Under the pieces are notes generated by a model. The model made no database searches, was not told the origin of the DNA, and was given only the letters and a program-made list of their open reading frames with translations. From NCBI RefSeq assembly GCF_021531665.1, contig NZ_JADYUH010000029.1:1-32415 (forward strand): DNA of 32,415 nucleotides, read 5' to 3'. This stretch comes from Prevotellamassilia timonensis. Its GTDB lineage: Bacteria > Bacteroidota > Bacteroidia > Bacteroidales > Bacteroidaceae. Below are positions 1 through 7,767 of the stretch, piece by piece (within the stretch, counting starts at the first letter, position 1; every line of letters begins with the position of its first letter). The position numbers and the translations under genes were made by a program.

Positions 1-65
1 CCAAGATACTGCCCTGCGGTACGGATTTATTTATTACTTTTGTGGTGTGATTGAGCTTATGTGCG

Positions 66-155
66 TCAATCAAACATCTTTGGTCAAGTGGCTTCATTTT
101 TCAATGTAACTGTTTGATTTTCACCTTTAAAGTTACGAAAAATATGCCACTTGAC
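66..155. repeat. Nested inverted repeats at left edge
   Basis: The first 311 bases hold no convincing gene. They are AT-rich and contain three overlapping inverted pairs: GTCAAGTGGC at 83-92 with GCCACTTGAC at 146-155, ATCAAACA at 69-76 with TGTTTGAT at 111-118, and GTAACT at 106-111 with AGTTAC at 131-136. The pairs interleave, so they cannot all form at once as simple stems. They could be a leader RNA, an operator or a remnant of a mobile-element end. I cannot assign a function. Confidence 0.4.
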
Positions 156-311
156 TAATTTTTTAAACACTTATTTTGCTGGAAATCAACAAAATAAACT
201 AACCACACACCCATAGTTTTCACTATAAAAATACCCCCTCTCATTGAGAATGCAACGCAATCTTAAATGAAAGAGCCGTGTCAGATGGAAAGGAAAGATT
301 AGCCTGGGTGG

Positions 312-341
312 TTGATTCTTCGCAGAAATTGTTTACATTTG
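312..341 (+). promoter_or_regulatory. Bacteroidota promoter for tRNA-Leu
   Basis: TTG at 312-314 is followed after 19 bases by TACATTTG at 334-341. This fits the Bacteroidota housekeeping promoter (-33 TTTG or TTG, about 19 bp, -7 TAnnTTTG). The tRNA begins 11 bases after the -7 box, as expected for a stable RNA gene with a very short leader. Confidence 0.75.
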
Positions 342-352
342 CAACCCGAAAG

Positions 353-434
353 GCGCTTGTGGCGAAATTGGTAGACGCGCCAGACTTAGGATCTGGTGTC
401 GCGAGACGTGTAGGTTCGAGTCCTATCAGGCGCA
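353..434 (+). tRNA. tRNA-Leu, anticodon UAG
   Basis: The acceptor stem pairs GCGCTTG (353-359) with CAGGCGC (427-433), including one G-U pair, and the discriminator is A434. The anticodon stem CCAGA/TCTGG encloses the loop CTTAGGA, whose anticodon TAG reads leucine CUN codons. The T arm GTAGG-TTCGAGT-CCTAT is intact. A short variable arm lies between the anticodon and T arms, consistent with a class II leucine tRNA. CCA is not encoded; the next bases are CCC. A good promoter and a terminator flank it closely. Confidence 0.95.
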
Positions 435-439
435 CCCCG

Positions 440-480
440 AACTCCTAACTGTTCCTCCGCAGTTGGGAGTTTTTGTTTGT
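440..480 (+). terminator. Rho-independent terminator after tRNA-Leu
   Basis: A 12-bp stem (440-451 with 460-471, one G-T pair) and an 8-base loop are followed by a T-rich tract at 470-480. It begins six bases after the tRNA discriminator base, so it ends the single-gene tRNA transcript. Confidence 0.85.
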
Positions 481-600
481 TTTTGCCTCCACTGCGCATT
501 CTTGAAAGCATCTCTGATGTTTGGTGCGCCTGCGGCGTGGTATAGAATGCGTTGAGTTGCCGAGTCATCGAGTCGTCGCCGCGTGTGTTGGGTTCGGACT

Positions 601-2154
601 TCATCGATTCCCCTTTGCCTTGAGGGAGATGAGCGGGATGAGCATTTCCTCCATGGAGATGCCGCCGTGCTGGAACGTGTCCTTATAATATTGCACGTAG
701 TAGTTGTAGTTGTTCGGATAGGCGAAGAAGCGGGCGCCGGTGGCGAAGATATAGGCTGTGGAGAGGTTGGGCTGCGGAAGTAGTAGTTTTTTCGGTTGCT
801 TCACCTCATAGACCTCCTTGGGATTGTAGGACAGGTTTTTACCGAGTTTGTAGCGCAGGTTGGTGTTCACGTTTCGGTCTCCGACAACCTTGGTGGGCGT
901 GTTTACTCGGATGCTGCCGTGGTCCGTGGTGATGAGGATGTCAAAGTCTTCGGAGGCGAGGCGTCGGAAGAGGTCTTTGATGGGCGTGTGTCGGAACCAG
1001 GAGAGCGTGATGCTTCGATAGGCAGACTCGCTTCCCGCCAGTTCCCTCACCATTTTGGATTCTGTGCGTGCGTGGCTGAGGATGTCGATGAAGTTGATGA
1101 CCAAGACGTTCAGCGGATGTGCCGCCATGGCAGAGAAGCCTCCGAGGATTTTGTCCATGGCGCCCGAGTCGTTCACTTTGTGGTAGGTGAAGGTCTCGCG
1201 GCGGCGATAGCGCGCCAGTTGCTGACGAATCAGTTCCTCTTCGTTGAGGTTTTTGCCCTCGTCTTCCTCCTCATCGACCCAGAGGTCTGGATACATTTCC
1301 TTGATTTGGAGCGGCATCAGTCCGGCGAAGATGGCATTGCGGGCATATTGCGTGGCGGTGGGAAGGATGCTGTAGTAGAGGTTCTCTTCGATGTCGAAGT
1401 CATCAGAGAGTTCTGCGGAGAGCATGCGCCACTGGTCAAAGCGGCAGTTGTCCAAGACGAGGAGCAGCACTTTCCGTCCGGCACTGAGGCGCGGGAAGAC
1501 ACAGCGTTTGAAGATGTCGGGACTCATCAGCGGGCGTGCGTCGGGGTTGGTAATCCATTCCTCGTAGTTTTTCCGCACGAACTTGGCGAAGGTGAGGTTT
1601 GCCTCCTCCTTCTGCATTTGCAACATGCCGTTCATGGCACTGTCGGTCGTGGCGAGTTCCATTTCCCAGAAGACGAGTTTTTTGTAGAGTTCCTTCCAGT
1701 CTTCGGCGGTGAGGTTCTCGCTGAGTTGCATGCCGATGCGGGCGAAGTCCTGTCGATAGCCCGTTTGTGCCACCTCCTGCACCAGTTCTTTGGCGTGAAT
1801 GTTTTTTTTGAGCGTCAGCAGAATCTGGTTGGGATTGACGGGTTTGATGAGATAGTCTGCAATTTTGGAGCCAATCGCCTGTTCCATGAGGTCTTCCTCT
1901 TCGTTCTTGGTGACCATGACGACGGGGACGTTGGGCGTGAGTTCCTTGAGTTGCATGAGTGTCTCCAGTCCCGAAAGTCCGGGCATGTTCTCGTCAAGCA
2001 GAATGAGGTCGAAACTGCTCTCGCGACATAGGTCTATGGCATCGGCGCCGTTGGTTGCGGTGTCAATTTCATAGCCTTTTTTCTCAAGGAAAAGGATGTG
2101 GGGGCGAAGCATTTCTATTTCATCGTCCACCCAAAGTAGTCTGCCGTTGGTCAT
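601..2154 (-). CDS. porX: PorX-like response regulator with PglZ domain
   Basis: The protein has 517 residues. A CheY-like receiver covers about residues 4-120, with the acidic pair D10/D11, phospho-acceptor D54 in the LLDEN motif, T82 and K104 in YLIKP. A helical linker leads to a PglZ/alkaline-phosphatase-superfamily domain (about 220-510) with metal-site VLDNCRFD near D235, a candidate nucleophile Thr at 266 or 268 in LPTATQYAR, and the late DHG metal motif. In Porphyromonas, PorX controls type IX secretion genes with the kinase PorY and a sigma factor, and its phosphatase domain acts on oligonucleotides; this length and domain order match. No PorY or secretion genes are visible here. The ATG at 2154 lies six to eight bases from a long octamer repeat array, which is unusual. 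The gene converges with tRNA-Leu. Confidence 0.92.
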   Translation of the reverse strand: MTNGRLLWVDDEIEMLRPHILFLEKKGYEIDTATNGADAIDLCRESSFDLILLDENMPGLSGLETLMQLKELTPNVPVVMVTKNEEEDLMEQAIGSKIADYLIKPVNPNQILLTLKKNIHAKELVQEVAQTGYRQDFARIGMQLSENLTAEDWKELYKKLVFWEMELATTDSAMNGMLQMQKEEANLTFAKFVRKNYEEWITNPDARPLMSPDIFKRCVFPRLSAGRKVLLLVLDNCRFDQWRMLSAELSDDFDIEENLYYSILPTATQYARNAIFAGLMPLQIKEMYPDLWVDEEEDEGKNLNEEELIRQQLARYRRRETFTYHKVNDSGAMDKILGGFSAMAAHPLNVLVINFIDILSHARTESKMVRELAGSESAYRSITLSWFRHTPIKDLFRRLASEDFDILITTDHGSIRVNTPTKVVGDRNVNTNLRYKLGKNLSYNPKEVYEVKQPKKLLLPQPNLSTAYIFATGARFFAYPNNYNYYVQYYKDTFQHGGISMEEMLIPLISLKAKGNR

Positions 2155-2162
2155 GTGGAGGG

Positions 2163-2580
2163 GTCAAAGGAGTCAAAGAGTCAAAGAGACTAAGAGTCAA
2201 AGAGTCAAAGAGACAAAGAGACGAAGAGACAAAGAGTCAAAGAGTTGAAGAGACAAAGAGTCAAAGGGACAAAGAGTCAAAGAGTCAAAGGGACAAAGAG
2301 TCAAAGAGTCAAAGAGATGAAGAGACAAAGAGTCAAAGAGACAAAGAGACAAAGAGACAAAGAGACAAAGAGAGGAAGAGACTAAGAGACAAAGAGTCAA
2401 AGAGTCAAAGAGTCAAAGGGACTAAGAGACAAAGAGTCAAAGAGACAAAGAGACAAAGAGACTAAGGGACAAAGGCGGGCGCGCTTTGATGGCAAGTTCA
2501 CACTTGCCACACAGGGGCACAAAGAGACTAAGAGTTAAAGGGACTAAGAGACGAAGAGTCTAAGAGATGAAGAGTTGAAG
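2163..2580 (-). repeat. Octamer tandem array upstream of porX
   Basis: The 511 bases between porX and the sulfotransferase gene are mostly a degenerate 8-bp tandem repeat. On the plus strand the unit is AGTCAAAG, AGACAAAG or AGACTAAG. About 39 units run from 2163 to about 2475. Then comes a unique insert of about 43 bases containing the hairpin TGGCAAGT-TCAC-ACTTGCCA (2490-2509), and about seven further units at 2519-2580. In porX sense the unit reads CTCTTTGT, CTCTTTGA or CTCTTAGT. The array ends within about ten bases of the porX ATG, so the promoter must lie within it or beyond it. The open frames through the array are a by-product of the repeat. The related array at 11055-11443 has the same orientation to its downstream gene. 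Confidence 0.95.
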
Positions 2581-2665
2581 GGGGTGTTCTATGTCTTTCT
2601 ATCACTGCGAGTCTTCTCGTTAGTTTGACACTGCGTCTTTGCCGCGAATCGCTGCGTTCCGTGTT

Positions 2666-3775
2666 TCAATCCAGATGGTAGTCCCACTGGCGGATGGCGT
2701 CGCTCCAATGTGCTTCAACGAGTTGTACGGTCTCTTCGGCGTATTTATATTTATTCTTTTTGTAGCCTTTTTTTGCGCCGACGTATTGTTCGATGGCGGT
2801 GCGTGCCTCGTCGAAGCCCGGGATGTGGAGGGTGCGATATATCTTCTCCGTCATGCCCAGTGCGTCCGCTTCGAAGTCCTCGAACTTCACTTCGAGGAGG
2901 TTCCCCTCGGGGATGAGGTGTTTGTCAGTTTCGTATCGGTCATAGAGTTTTTTGTAGACGACGAGGATGTTGTCCACGAGTTCCTGTTCGGAGAACTCCT
3001 CAAGTTTGAGGGGTTGGATGGTGTTGGTGTAGAAGGAGCGTGTGGACTCGAAGACGGTGTAGGGGTTTCGCATCAGATAGATGAACTTGGCGTTGGGGAA
3101 CATCTTCACCAGTTCCTTGACGCGTCCCGTGTGTGGCGGGTTTTTGGAGAGGAACTGCGTGCCGCCGGTGTTCCAAAGGGAGATGCGAATCATTTTGTTG
3201 AAGGTGTCTTCCCATGCCTTCAGTTCTTCGGGAGCGATGCCGTCGAAGAGCATGTATTTGTCGCAATACTCCTGCATGTAGCGTGGGAAGAACCAGAAGT
3301 TATAGTAGGTGTAGGGGCACATGTTGGAGAGTGCGAACTCTTCCTCCTGGGGCAGATCCACGGCGAGTTCCATGTTGTCGGTGGGACGTTTGTCGGGCAT
3401 GAGCCAGGACATGTTCTTTTTGAAGAAAGGCTGTCCGACCATCATGAGGTGCGGGAAGACGGTCTGATAGGTGGTGCAGAAGCCAAAGTGTTTGTCGCAG
3501 GAGAGGACGTTGTGGACGAAGGTTGTGCCGGAGCGCCAGTGGCCGAGGATGAAGACGGGGTCGTGTTCGAGCGGTTTGTCGGCAAGCAGTTTTTCGTATT
3601 TTCGGTCTTGCAGCGGCGCGAGGGTGGAGAGGAGTCGGCAGACGGCTTTCGTCAGACGATATTTTCCTTTCCACGGCGCATCCACGGTGCGACCGGCGGT
3701 GATGGATTTGAACGTGCGCCAGTCAGCACCGACCAGCGTGTTGATGGGGAGTTTGTTGAATTCAATGAGACCCAT
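2666..3775 (-). CDS. PAPS-dependent sulfotransferase family protein
   Basis: The 369-residue protein carries the 5'-phosphosulfate loop GHWRSGTTF at about residues 78-86. The region NAKFIYLMRNPYTVFESTRS near residue 230 resembles the 3'-phosphate-binding motif with its Arg and Ser. This is the layout of Sulfotransfer_1/3 enzymes, which move sulfate from PAPS to a hydroxyl or amine. There is no signal peptide, so the protein is probably cytosolic or membrane-associated. The substrate cannot be read from the sequence. Sterol and steroid sulfotransferases of related fold are known in gut Bacteroides, so a lipid or sterol acceptor is one possibility. No PAPS synthesis genes lie nearby. The ATG at 3775 precedes a well-formed N terminus, and a TAATTTTG box lies about 80 bases upstream. 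Confidence 0.85.
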   Translation of the reverse strand: MGLIEFNKLPINTLVGADWRTFKSITAGRTVDAPWKGKYRLTKAVCRLLSTLAPLQDRKYEKLLADKPLEHDPVFILGHWRSGTTFVHNVLSCDKHFGFCTTYQTVFPHLMMVGQPFFKKNMSWLMPDKRPTDNMELAVDLPQEEEFALSNMCPYTYYNFWFFPRYMQEYCDKYMLFDGIAPEELKAWEDTFNKMIRISLWNTGGTQFLSKNPPHTGRVKELVKMFPNAKFIYLMRNPYTVFESTRSFYTNTIQPLKLEEFSEQELVDNILVVYKKLYDRYETDKHLIPEGNLLEVKFEDFEADALGMTEKIYRTLHIPGFDEARTAIEQYVGAKKGYKKNKYKYAEETVQLVEAHWSDAIRQWDYHLD

Positions 3776-3856
3776 GATGTGTGATTAGATGTTTTGAGGG
3801 TTTGAAGACCGCCGCCGCACGAACCGAAAAGGGAGGAAACGGACGGGAATTCCGTT

Positions 3857-3864
3857 CAAAATTA
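3857..3864 (-). promoter_or_regulatory. -7 box TAATTTTG before sulfotransferase gene
   Basis: On the minus strand TAATTTTG matches the Bacteroidota -7 consensus TAnnTTTG exactly and lies 82 bases upstream of the ATG at 3775. I see no convincing -33 TTTG at the standard 19-base spacing, so the assignment rests on the -7 box and its position. Confidence 0.5.
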
Positions 3865-3952
3865 CAATATCGCGCCGAAAGGAGGGGTGAAACGGTCGAG
3901 GAGTTATTCTTTTTTAAGAAGAAACGTCCATTTCGTCCGGAAGCGCCGCTTT

Positions 3953-6430
3953 TCAAACGGGGTCCACGTCGCAGACCAGTGTCACGCTGCGGAAGGCGGA
4001 TTGGGAGACCAGGCGTTGTCGGGCGTCCTCCAGGCGGCTGCGCACCTCGCCCGGTTTCTTGTCCGGCGAAATCTTCAACATGATTTTCCAAATGTAGAGG
4101 AGTTTCACGCGACTCACCACGGGGCGTTCCGGTCCGAGCAAATCCGTTCCGAAGAAGGGGCGCAGCAGACGTGCCAACTCTTCGGCGGCATGGCTGGCGG
4201 TGGCAGCGTCGCGGTGTTTGACATAGACGTAGATGAGGCGGAAGAAGGGCGGATAGCGGAACATGCGCCGCTCCTCCAACTGCTCGTGGAACATGGCTTT
4301 GTAGTCTCCTCGCACCACCTGTTCCACGACGGGCAGGTTGGGCTGGCGCGTTTGCAAGACGACGAGTCCGCGTTGTCCTTTTCTGCCGGCACGTCCTGCC
4401 ACCTGCGACATCATTTGGAAGGAGCGTTCGTGGGCACGGAAGTCCGGCAGGGACAGCATCTGGTCTGCGTTCATGATTCCGACGACGCGCACTTTCTCGA
4501 AGTCCAAGCCCTTCGTCACCATCTGCGTCCCGACGAGCAGGTTGGTGTCTCCGGCGGCGAAAGCGGCGATGAGTCGTTCGTAGGCTGTTCGTGAGCGGGT
4601 CGTGTCGAGGTCCATGCGGGCGGTGCGGGCAGCGGGGAAGATGGCGCGGGCGGCGTCTTCGATTTTCTCCGTGCCGTAGCCCGAATCCATGAGTCTCGTG
4701 CTTTCGCACTGCGGACACTTCTCCGGCACGTGGAACGTGTTGCCGCAGTAGTGGCAGACAAGTGTGTTCTGCTGGCGGTGGAAGGTGAGGGTGACGTCGC
4801 AGCGGGTGCAGCGTGGTGTCCAGCCACATTCGTGACAGATGAGCACCGGCGAGTAGCCCCTTCGGTTTTGGAAGAGGATGGCTTGTTCTCGGTTTTGGAG
4901 GGCGGCGTCAATCTCTTCTCGCAGTCGAGGGGAGAAGGGTGTCTTCATCAGTTTCTTGCGGCGCAGTTCCTTCACGTCCTCCACCACGATTTCCGGCAGC
5001 TGCGCCTCGCCGAAGCGACGGGGCATTTCTACCAGCCCATATTTCCCCGAAAGCGCGTGGTGGTAAGTCTCCAGCGAGGGCGTGGCAGAGCCGAGGAGCA
5101 CTTTCGCGCCGAACATCGTGCCCCAGAGGATGGCGGCGTCACGGGCATGGTAGCGCGGTGCCGGGTCCTGTTGCTTGAAACTCGTCTCGTGTTCCTCGTC
5201 CACCACGACCAGTCCGGGGTTGCAGAAGGGGAGGAAGAGGGCGGAGCGCACACCGAGAATCAAGGGGTAGGGATGGTCGGAGAGTTGTCGCTTCCAGAGT
5301 TCGACGCGGTCGCGGTCGGGGAACTTGGAGTGATAGACAGCCATGTCTTCGCCGAAGACGCGGCGCAGGCGTTCCGTGATTTGGGTGGTGAGGGCGATTT
5401 CGGGCAGGAGATAGAGCACCTGACGCCCTTGTCGGATTTCTTCTTCGATGAGGCGGATATAGACTTCCGTCTTGCCGCTGGAGGTCACGCCGTGGAGCAG
5501 GCAGACGTTCTTCTCTTCCCAACTGCGGCGGATGGCGTTGAAGGCGTTTTGTTGCTGTTCGTCAAGTTGTTTGCGTGGGAGCAGGGCAACGGATTTGGAG
5601 GGGGCGCGGTCAAGCACAAAGGGATAACTTTCCACCACGCCTTTCTTCTCCAGTGCCCGCAGGGCGGCGTCAAAACCTTTGCCGCAGCGGGTGAGGTCGG
5701 CGCGGCGCACCTCCTTCAAAAGATGGGCATGGTGGAGTTTCAAGGCGGCGCCGGCGTCGGCGAGGTCGAGATAGGTCAGCAGACATTGCTCCTGGGCGGG
5801 GGCTCTGCGCAGACCGTCCAACACTTGGTTCAAGACGGTCTCGTCGGCGTAGGCGTCGGTCAGTCGCACGTGGGTTTCGGTGCGAGGCGTGAAACCGCGT
5901 CCCATCTGTTCGAACACCTTCACCGCTCCGACGTCCATCAGTCGGCGCACGGTGGGGAGGAGGTTCTCAACCTTCAGCCTCCGCTCGATGTCGGTGAGGC
6001 GCACACCTTCCTCTGCACCCAATTCGTCCCACAGGCTCCGCTCGCGGGCGGAGAATTCCTCGGGGTCGCCGTCCCAATCCTCCGAGCGCGCCACCAAGGT
6101 CTCGCTCTCGGGTTTCAGCCCCGATGGCAGGGCGGCTTTCATGACCTCGCCCGGCGTACAAATATAATAACCCGCCATCCACTGCCAGAAGCGGAGTTGG
6201 TCGGGCGTGACGATGGGCGCTTCGTCCCACACTTCCTCCACTTCCTTCAGCGCGATGCCGGGTTCGGGATTCTCGGCGGCGAGGCTGACGACGATGCCGG
6301 TGTAGTGGCGTTTCTTTCCAAACTGCACGACGACACGACTGCCCACTCTCACCTTGCCTTCCAGTCGGGCGGGCAGGAGGTAAGTGTAGGTGTTTTGCAG
6401 GGCAAGCGGAAGAAGGAGTTGGACAAACAT
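3953..6430 (-). CDS. priA: Primosomal protein N' (replication restart helicase PriA)
   Basis: PriA is a 3'-to-5' superfamily 2 DNA helicase that reloads the replisome at stalled forks. The protein here has 825 residues when started at the ATG at 6430. A frame extension to 6496 adds 22 residues without family character, and MFVQLLLPLALQNTYTYLLP looks like the normal N terminus. The 3'-DNA-binding domain occupies about residues 1-100. Walker A GVTSSGKT is at 314-321, and the DEEH Walker B follows near 410. Next come the paired zinc-binding cysteine clusters (CHEC, CTRC, CHYC, CPQC). The helicase C lobe carries TQMVTKGLDFEKV and QVAGRAGRKG. All motifs are intact. A dispersed repeat copy lies just upstream (6517-6587), and two copies of GGTTGCAAACGTC near 6489 and 6532 give promoter-like GACGTTTG on the minus strand. 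Confidence 0.96.
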   Translation of the reverse strand: MFVQLLLPLALQNTYTYLLPARLEGKVRVGSRVVVQFGKKRHYTGIVVSLAAENPEPGIALKEVEEVWDEAPIVTPDQLRFWQWMAGYYICTPGEVMKAALPSGLKPESETLVARSEDWDGDPEEFSARERSLWDELGAEEGVRLTDIERRLKVENLLPTVRRLMDVGAVKVFEQMGRGFTPRTETHVRLTDAYADETVLNQVLDGLRRAPAQEQCLLTYLDLADAGAALKLHHAHLLKEVRRADLTRCGKGFDAALRALEKKGVVESYPFVLDRAPSKSVALLPRKQLDEQQQNAFNAIRRSWEEKNVCLLHGVTSSGKTEVYIRLIEEEIRQGRQVLYLLPEIALTTQITERLRRVFGEDMAVYHSKFPDRDRVELWKRQLSDHPYPLILGVRSALFLPFCNPGLVVVDEEHETSFKQQDPAPRYHARDAAILWGTMFGAKVLLGSATPSLETYHHALSGKYGLVEMPRRFGEAQLPEIVVEDVKELRRKKLMKTPFSPRLREEIDAALQNREQAILFQNRRGYSPVLICHECGWTPRCTRCDVTLTFHRQQNTLVCHYCGNTFHVPEKCPQCESTRLMDSGYGTEKIEDAARAIFPAARTARMDLDTTRSRTAYERLIAAFAAGDTNLLVGTQMVTKGLDFEKVRVVGIMNADQMLSLPDFRAHERSFQMMSQVAGRAGRKGQRGLVVLQTRQPNLPVVEQVVRGDYKAMFHEQLEERRMFRYPPFFRLIYVYVKHRDAATASHAAEELARLLRPFFGTDLLGPERPVVSRVKLLYIWKIMLKISPDKKPGEVRSRLEDARQRLVSQSAFRSVTLVCDVDPV

Positions 6431-6516
6431 GGGCAATGTGGCTTCGCGGTGGTCAAGGTGACGGGCTGAAAAGAGTTGGTCGTTCTTCGGTTGCAAACGT
6501 CGTGGTTTTCAGGGAA

Positions 6517-6587
6517 GTCCTAAAGAAATAGGGTTGCAAACGTCAGTGCTTTGAATGCTACTCATTCCATAATCTATGGAGCACCCC
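6517..6587 (+). repeat. Dispersed intergenic element, copy B
   Basis: This is the shortest of four diverged copies of a roughly 75-bp intergenic element. In plus orientation it runs GTCC, then AATAGGGTTGCAAACGTCAG, TTTGAATGCT, CATTCCATAATCTATGGAGC and CACCCC. It lacks part of the ACTTTCTTTTG segment found in the other copies. It ends one base before the stop codon of the pseudouridine synthase gene and lies 5' of priA, pointing away from priA. Other copies are at 7674-7753, 18340-18413 and 20482-20555. Confidence 0.6.
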
Positions 6588-6588
6588 T

Positions 6589-7458
6589 TTACAGCCAGCG
6601 GGGCAGGGCGGTTTCAAACTTCAGGGGTTCGCCCGTGATGGGGTGGTAGAAGCAGAGGCGGTAGGCGTGCAGGCAGAGGCGGTGGTGTGGGTCATCGCCG
6701 TTGCCATATTTGATGTCTCCGCAGACCGGATGCCCGAGGTCTTGGAGGTGCACTCGGATTTGGTTCTTGCGTCCCGTTTCGAGTTTCAGTTCCACCAGCG
6801 TGTGGGTGTCGTTGGAGCGCAGGACGCGGTAGTGCGTGATGGCGAGTTTTCCCCCGTTGTCCGTGGGAGAAGAGTAGGTGATGTATGCCTTGTTGTCCTT
6901 CAGGTAACTCTGCACCGTCCCCTTCTTCTGTTCCATGACTCCCGAGGCGAGAGCAACGTAGCGTCGGTCGGTGACAATCTCGCGCCAGTTGTGTTCCAGA
7001 ATCTGCTCCGCTTCCAAGGTCTTCGCATAGACTAGCAAGCCCGAGGTGTCGCGATCCAGACGATGCACCACGTGTGTCGTGCAGCGCTGCCGCGATTTTC
7101 GGAAATAGTCGTCCAGCACCTGCTTCACGCAGAAAATCGCGGGCGAGGTTGCCATGGACAGAATGCCCACCGCCTTCTCCACCACGATGATGGCAGCGTC
7201 CTCATAGACAATCTTCACGAAGGGCGATTTGAGTTCGTTGCGCGGTTTGCGCTTGGCGATTTCCACCACCATGCCGGGCTTCAGCGCATAGTCATGGCGG
7301 GTCACGTTGCGGCGGTTCACCTTCACGCCCCCGCCGCTGAGAATCGCTTTGGCGCGGGAGTGGCTGATGCCCTGCATGACGTGGAGGATGAACGGCAGGA
7401 GTTCGGTGGCTTCTCGAACGGTGTAGGTCGAAGAGGTGGGCTTGTTGAAGTTTCGCAT
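6589..7458 (-). CDS. RluA-family pseudouridine synthase
   Basis: The protein has 289 residues. An S4 RNA-binding domain lies at about residues 20-70 (SHSRAKAILSGGGVKVNRR). The RluA catalytic domain follows, with HRLDRDTSG at 132-140, where D135 is the catalytic aspartate. The later motifs TGRKNQIRVHL and GHPVCGDIKYG are also typical. It isomerises uridine to pseudouridine in rRNA or tRNA; the exact target within the RluA/C/D group cannot be fixed from sequence alone. The ATG at 7458 is preceded on the minus strand by CTCCTTATATTATAT, an AT-rich leader also seen before kbl. It lies upstream of priA on the same strand, 158 bases apart. Confidence 0.93.
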   Translation of the reverse strand: MRNFNKPTSSTYTVREATELLPFILHVMQGISHSRAKAILSGGGVKVNRRNVTRHDYALKPGMVVEIAKRKPRNELKSPFVKIVYEDAAIIVVEKAVGILSMATSPAIFCVKQVLDDYFRKSRQRCTTHVVHRLDRDTSGLLVYAKTLEAEQILEHNWREIVTDRRYVALASGVMEQKKGTVQSYLKDNKAYITYSSPTDNGGKLAITHYRVLRSNDTHTLVELKLETGRKNQIRVHLQDLGHPVCGDIKYGNGDDPHHRLCLHAYRLCFYHPITGEPLKFETALPRWL

Positions 7459-7534
7459 ATATAATATAAGGAGTATGTGATCGGAAAAGGGTGGGGAAGT
7501 GGTGCGCGGCGGCGTGCGCCACTGAAAACGGCGT

Positions 7535-7542
7535 CAAAGTTA
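7535..7542 (-). promoter_or_regulatory. -7 box TAACTTTG before pseudouridine synthase gene
   Basis: TAACTTTG on the minus strand is an exact TAnnTTTG match 77 bases upstream of the ATG at 7458. The identical octamer is found upstream of the acyl-CoA synthetase gene at 20403. No clear -33 element is visible. Confidence 0.5.
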
Positions 7543-7597
7543 CAACCTTTTCGGGTGGTTTCACGCCGGGAGACTGCGAAATGCAAAAGACTTTTTG

Positions 7598-7605
7598 TAT
7601 AATTG
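7598..7605 (+). promoter_or_regulatory. Possible -7 box before acyltransferase gene
   Basis: TATAATTG differs from TAnnTTTG at one base. It would give a leader of about 155 bases containing dispersed element copy A before the ATG at 7768. Apart from these two promoters and copy A, the 309-base gap at 7459-7767 shows nothing recognisable. Confidence 0.35.
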
Positions 7606-7673
7606 CAACCAAAATCTGTGCAGGGGCGTTCCGAACCGTGTGACTGACGAAACTTACAAACGGGTGCGCGAAG

Positions 7674-7753
7674 GAATGAATTAGAGACTCTGCAACCCAA
7701 ACGTAAGTTCTTTCTTTTGAACGCTCCTGATTCCATGATTTACAGAGCAACCC
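7674..7753 (+). repeat. Dispersed intergenic element, copy A
   Basis: This copy contains ATGAATTAG, AAACGTAAG, TTCTTTCTTTTGAACGCTCC, GATTCCATGATTTACAGAGC and a CCC end, in plus orientation. It stops 14 bases before the ATG of the acyltransferase gene and lies in its probable leader. ATGAATTAG is identical in copy D (18340-18413), and the ATTCCAT core is shared with copies B and C. The minus strand also contains TACGTTTG, an exact -7 box, so a promoter role in the opposite direction is possible. Confidence 0.6.
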
Positions 7754-7767
7754 TATACCCATATACC

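Noticed and set aside
796-2031. 411-residue plus-strand frame opposite porX
   Set aside because: Antisense shadow of a well-conserved gene in GC-rich codons; no domain or start context.
2055-2465. Open frame of Lys/Glu/Arg-rich octapeptide repeats through the first octamer array
   Set aside because: It is the forced translation of a stop-free 8-bp repeat, overlaps porX antisense and has no protein-like variation.
2581-2660. Another dispersed-element copy next to the first octamer array
   Set aside because: Only AGAACACCCC on the minus strand matches copy D; the rest does not align.
4730-6469. 579-residue plus-strand frame opposite priA
   Set aside because: Antisense shadow; priA on the other strand has every expected motif.
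7717-7767. Upstream starts for the first acyltransferase (TTG 7717, ATG 7735)
   Set aside because: They would translate through dispersed element A and move the N-terminal family signature away from its usual position.
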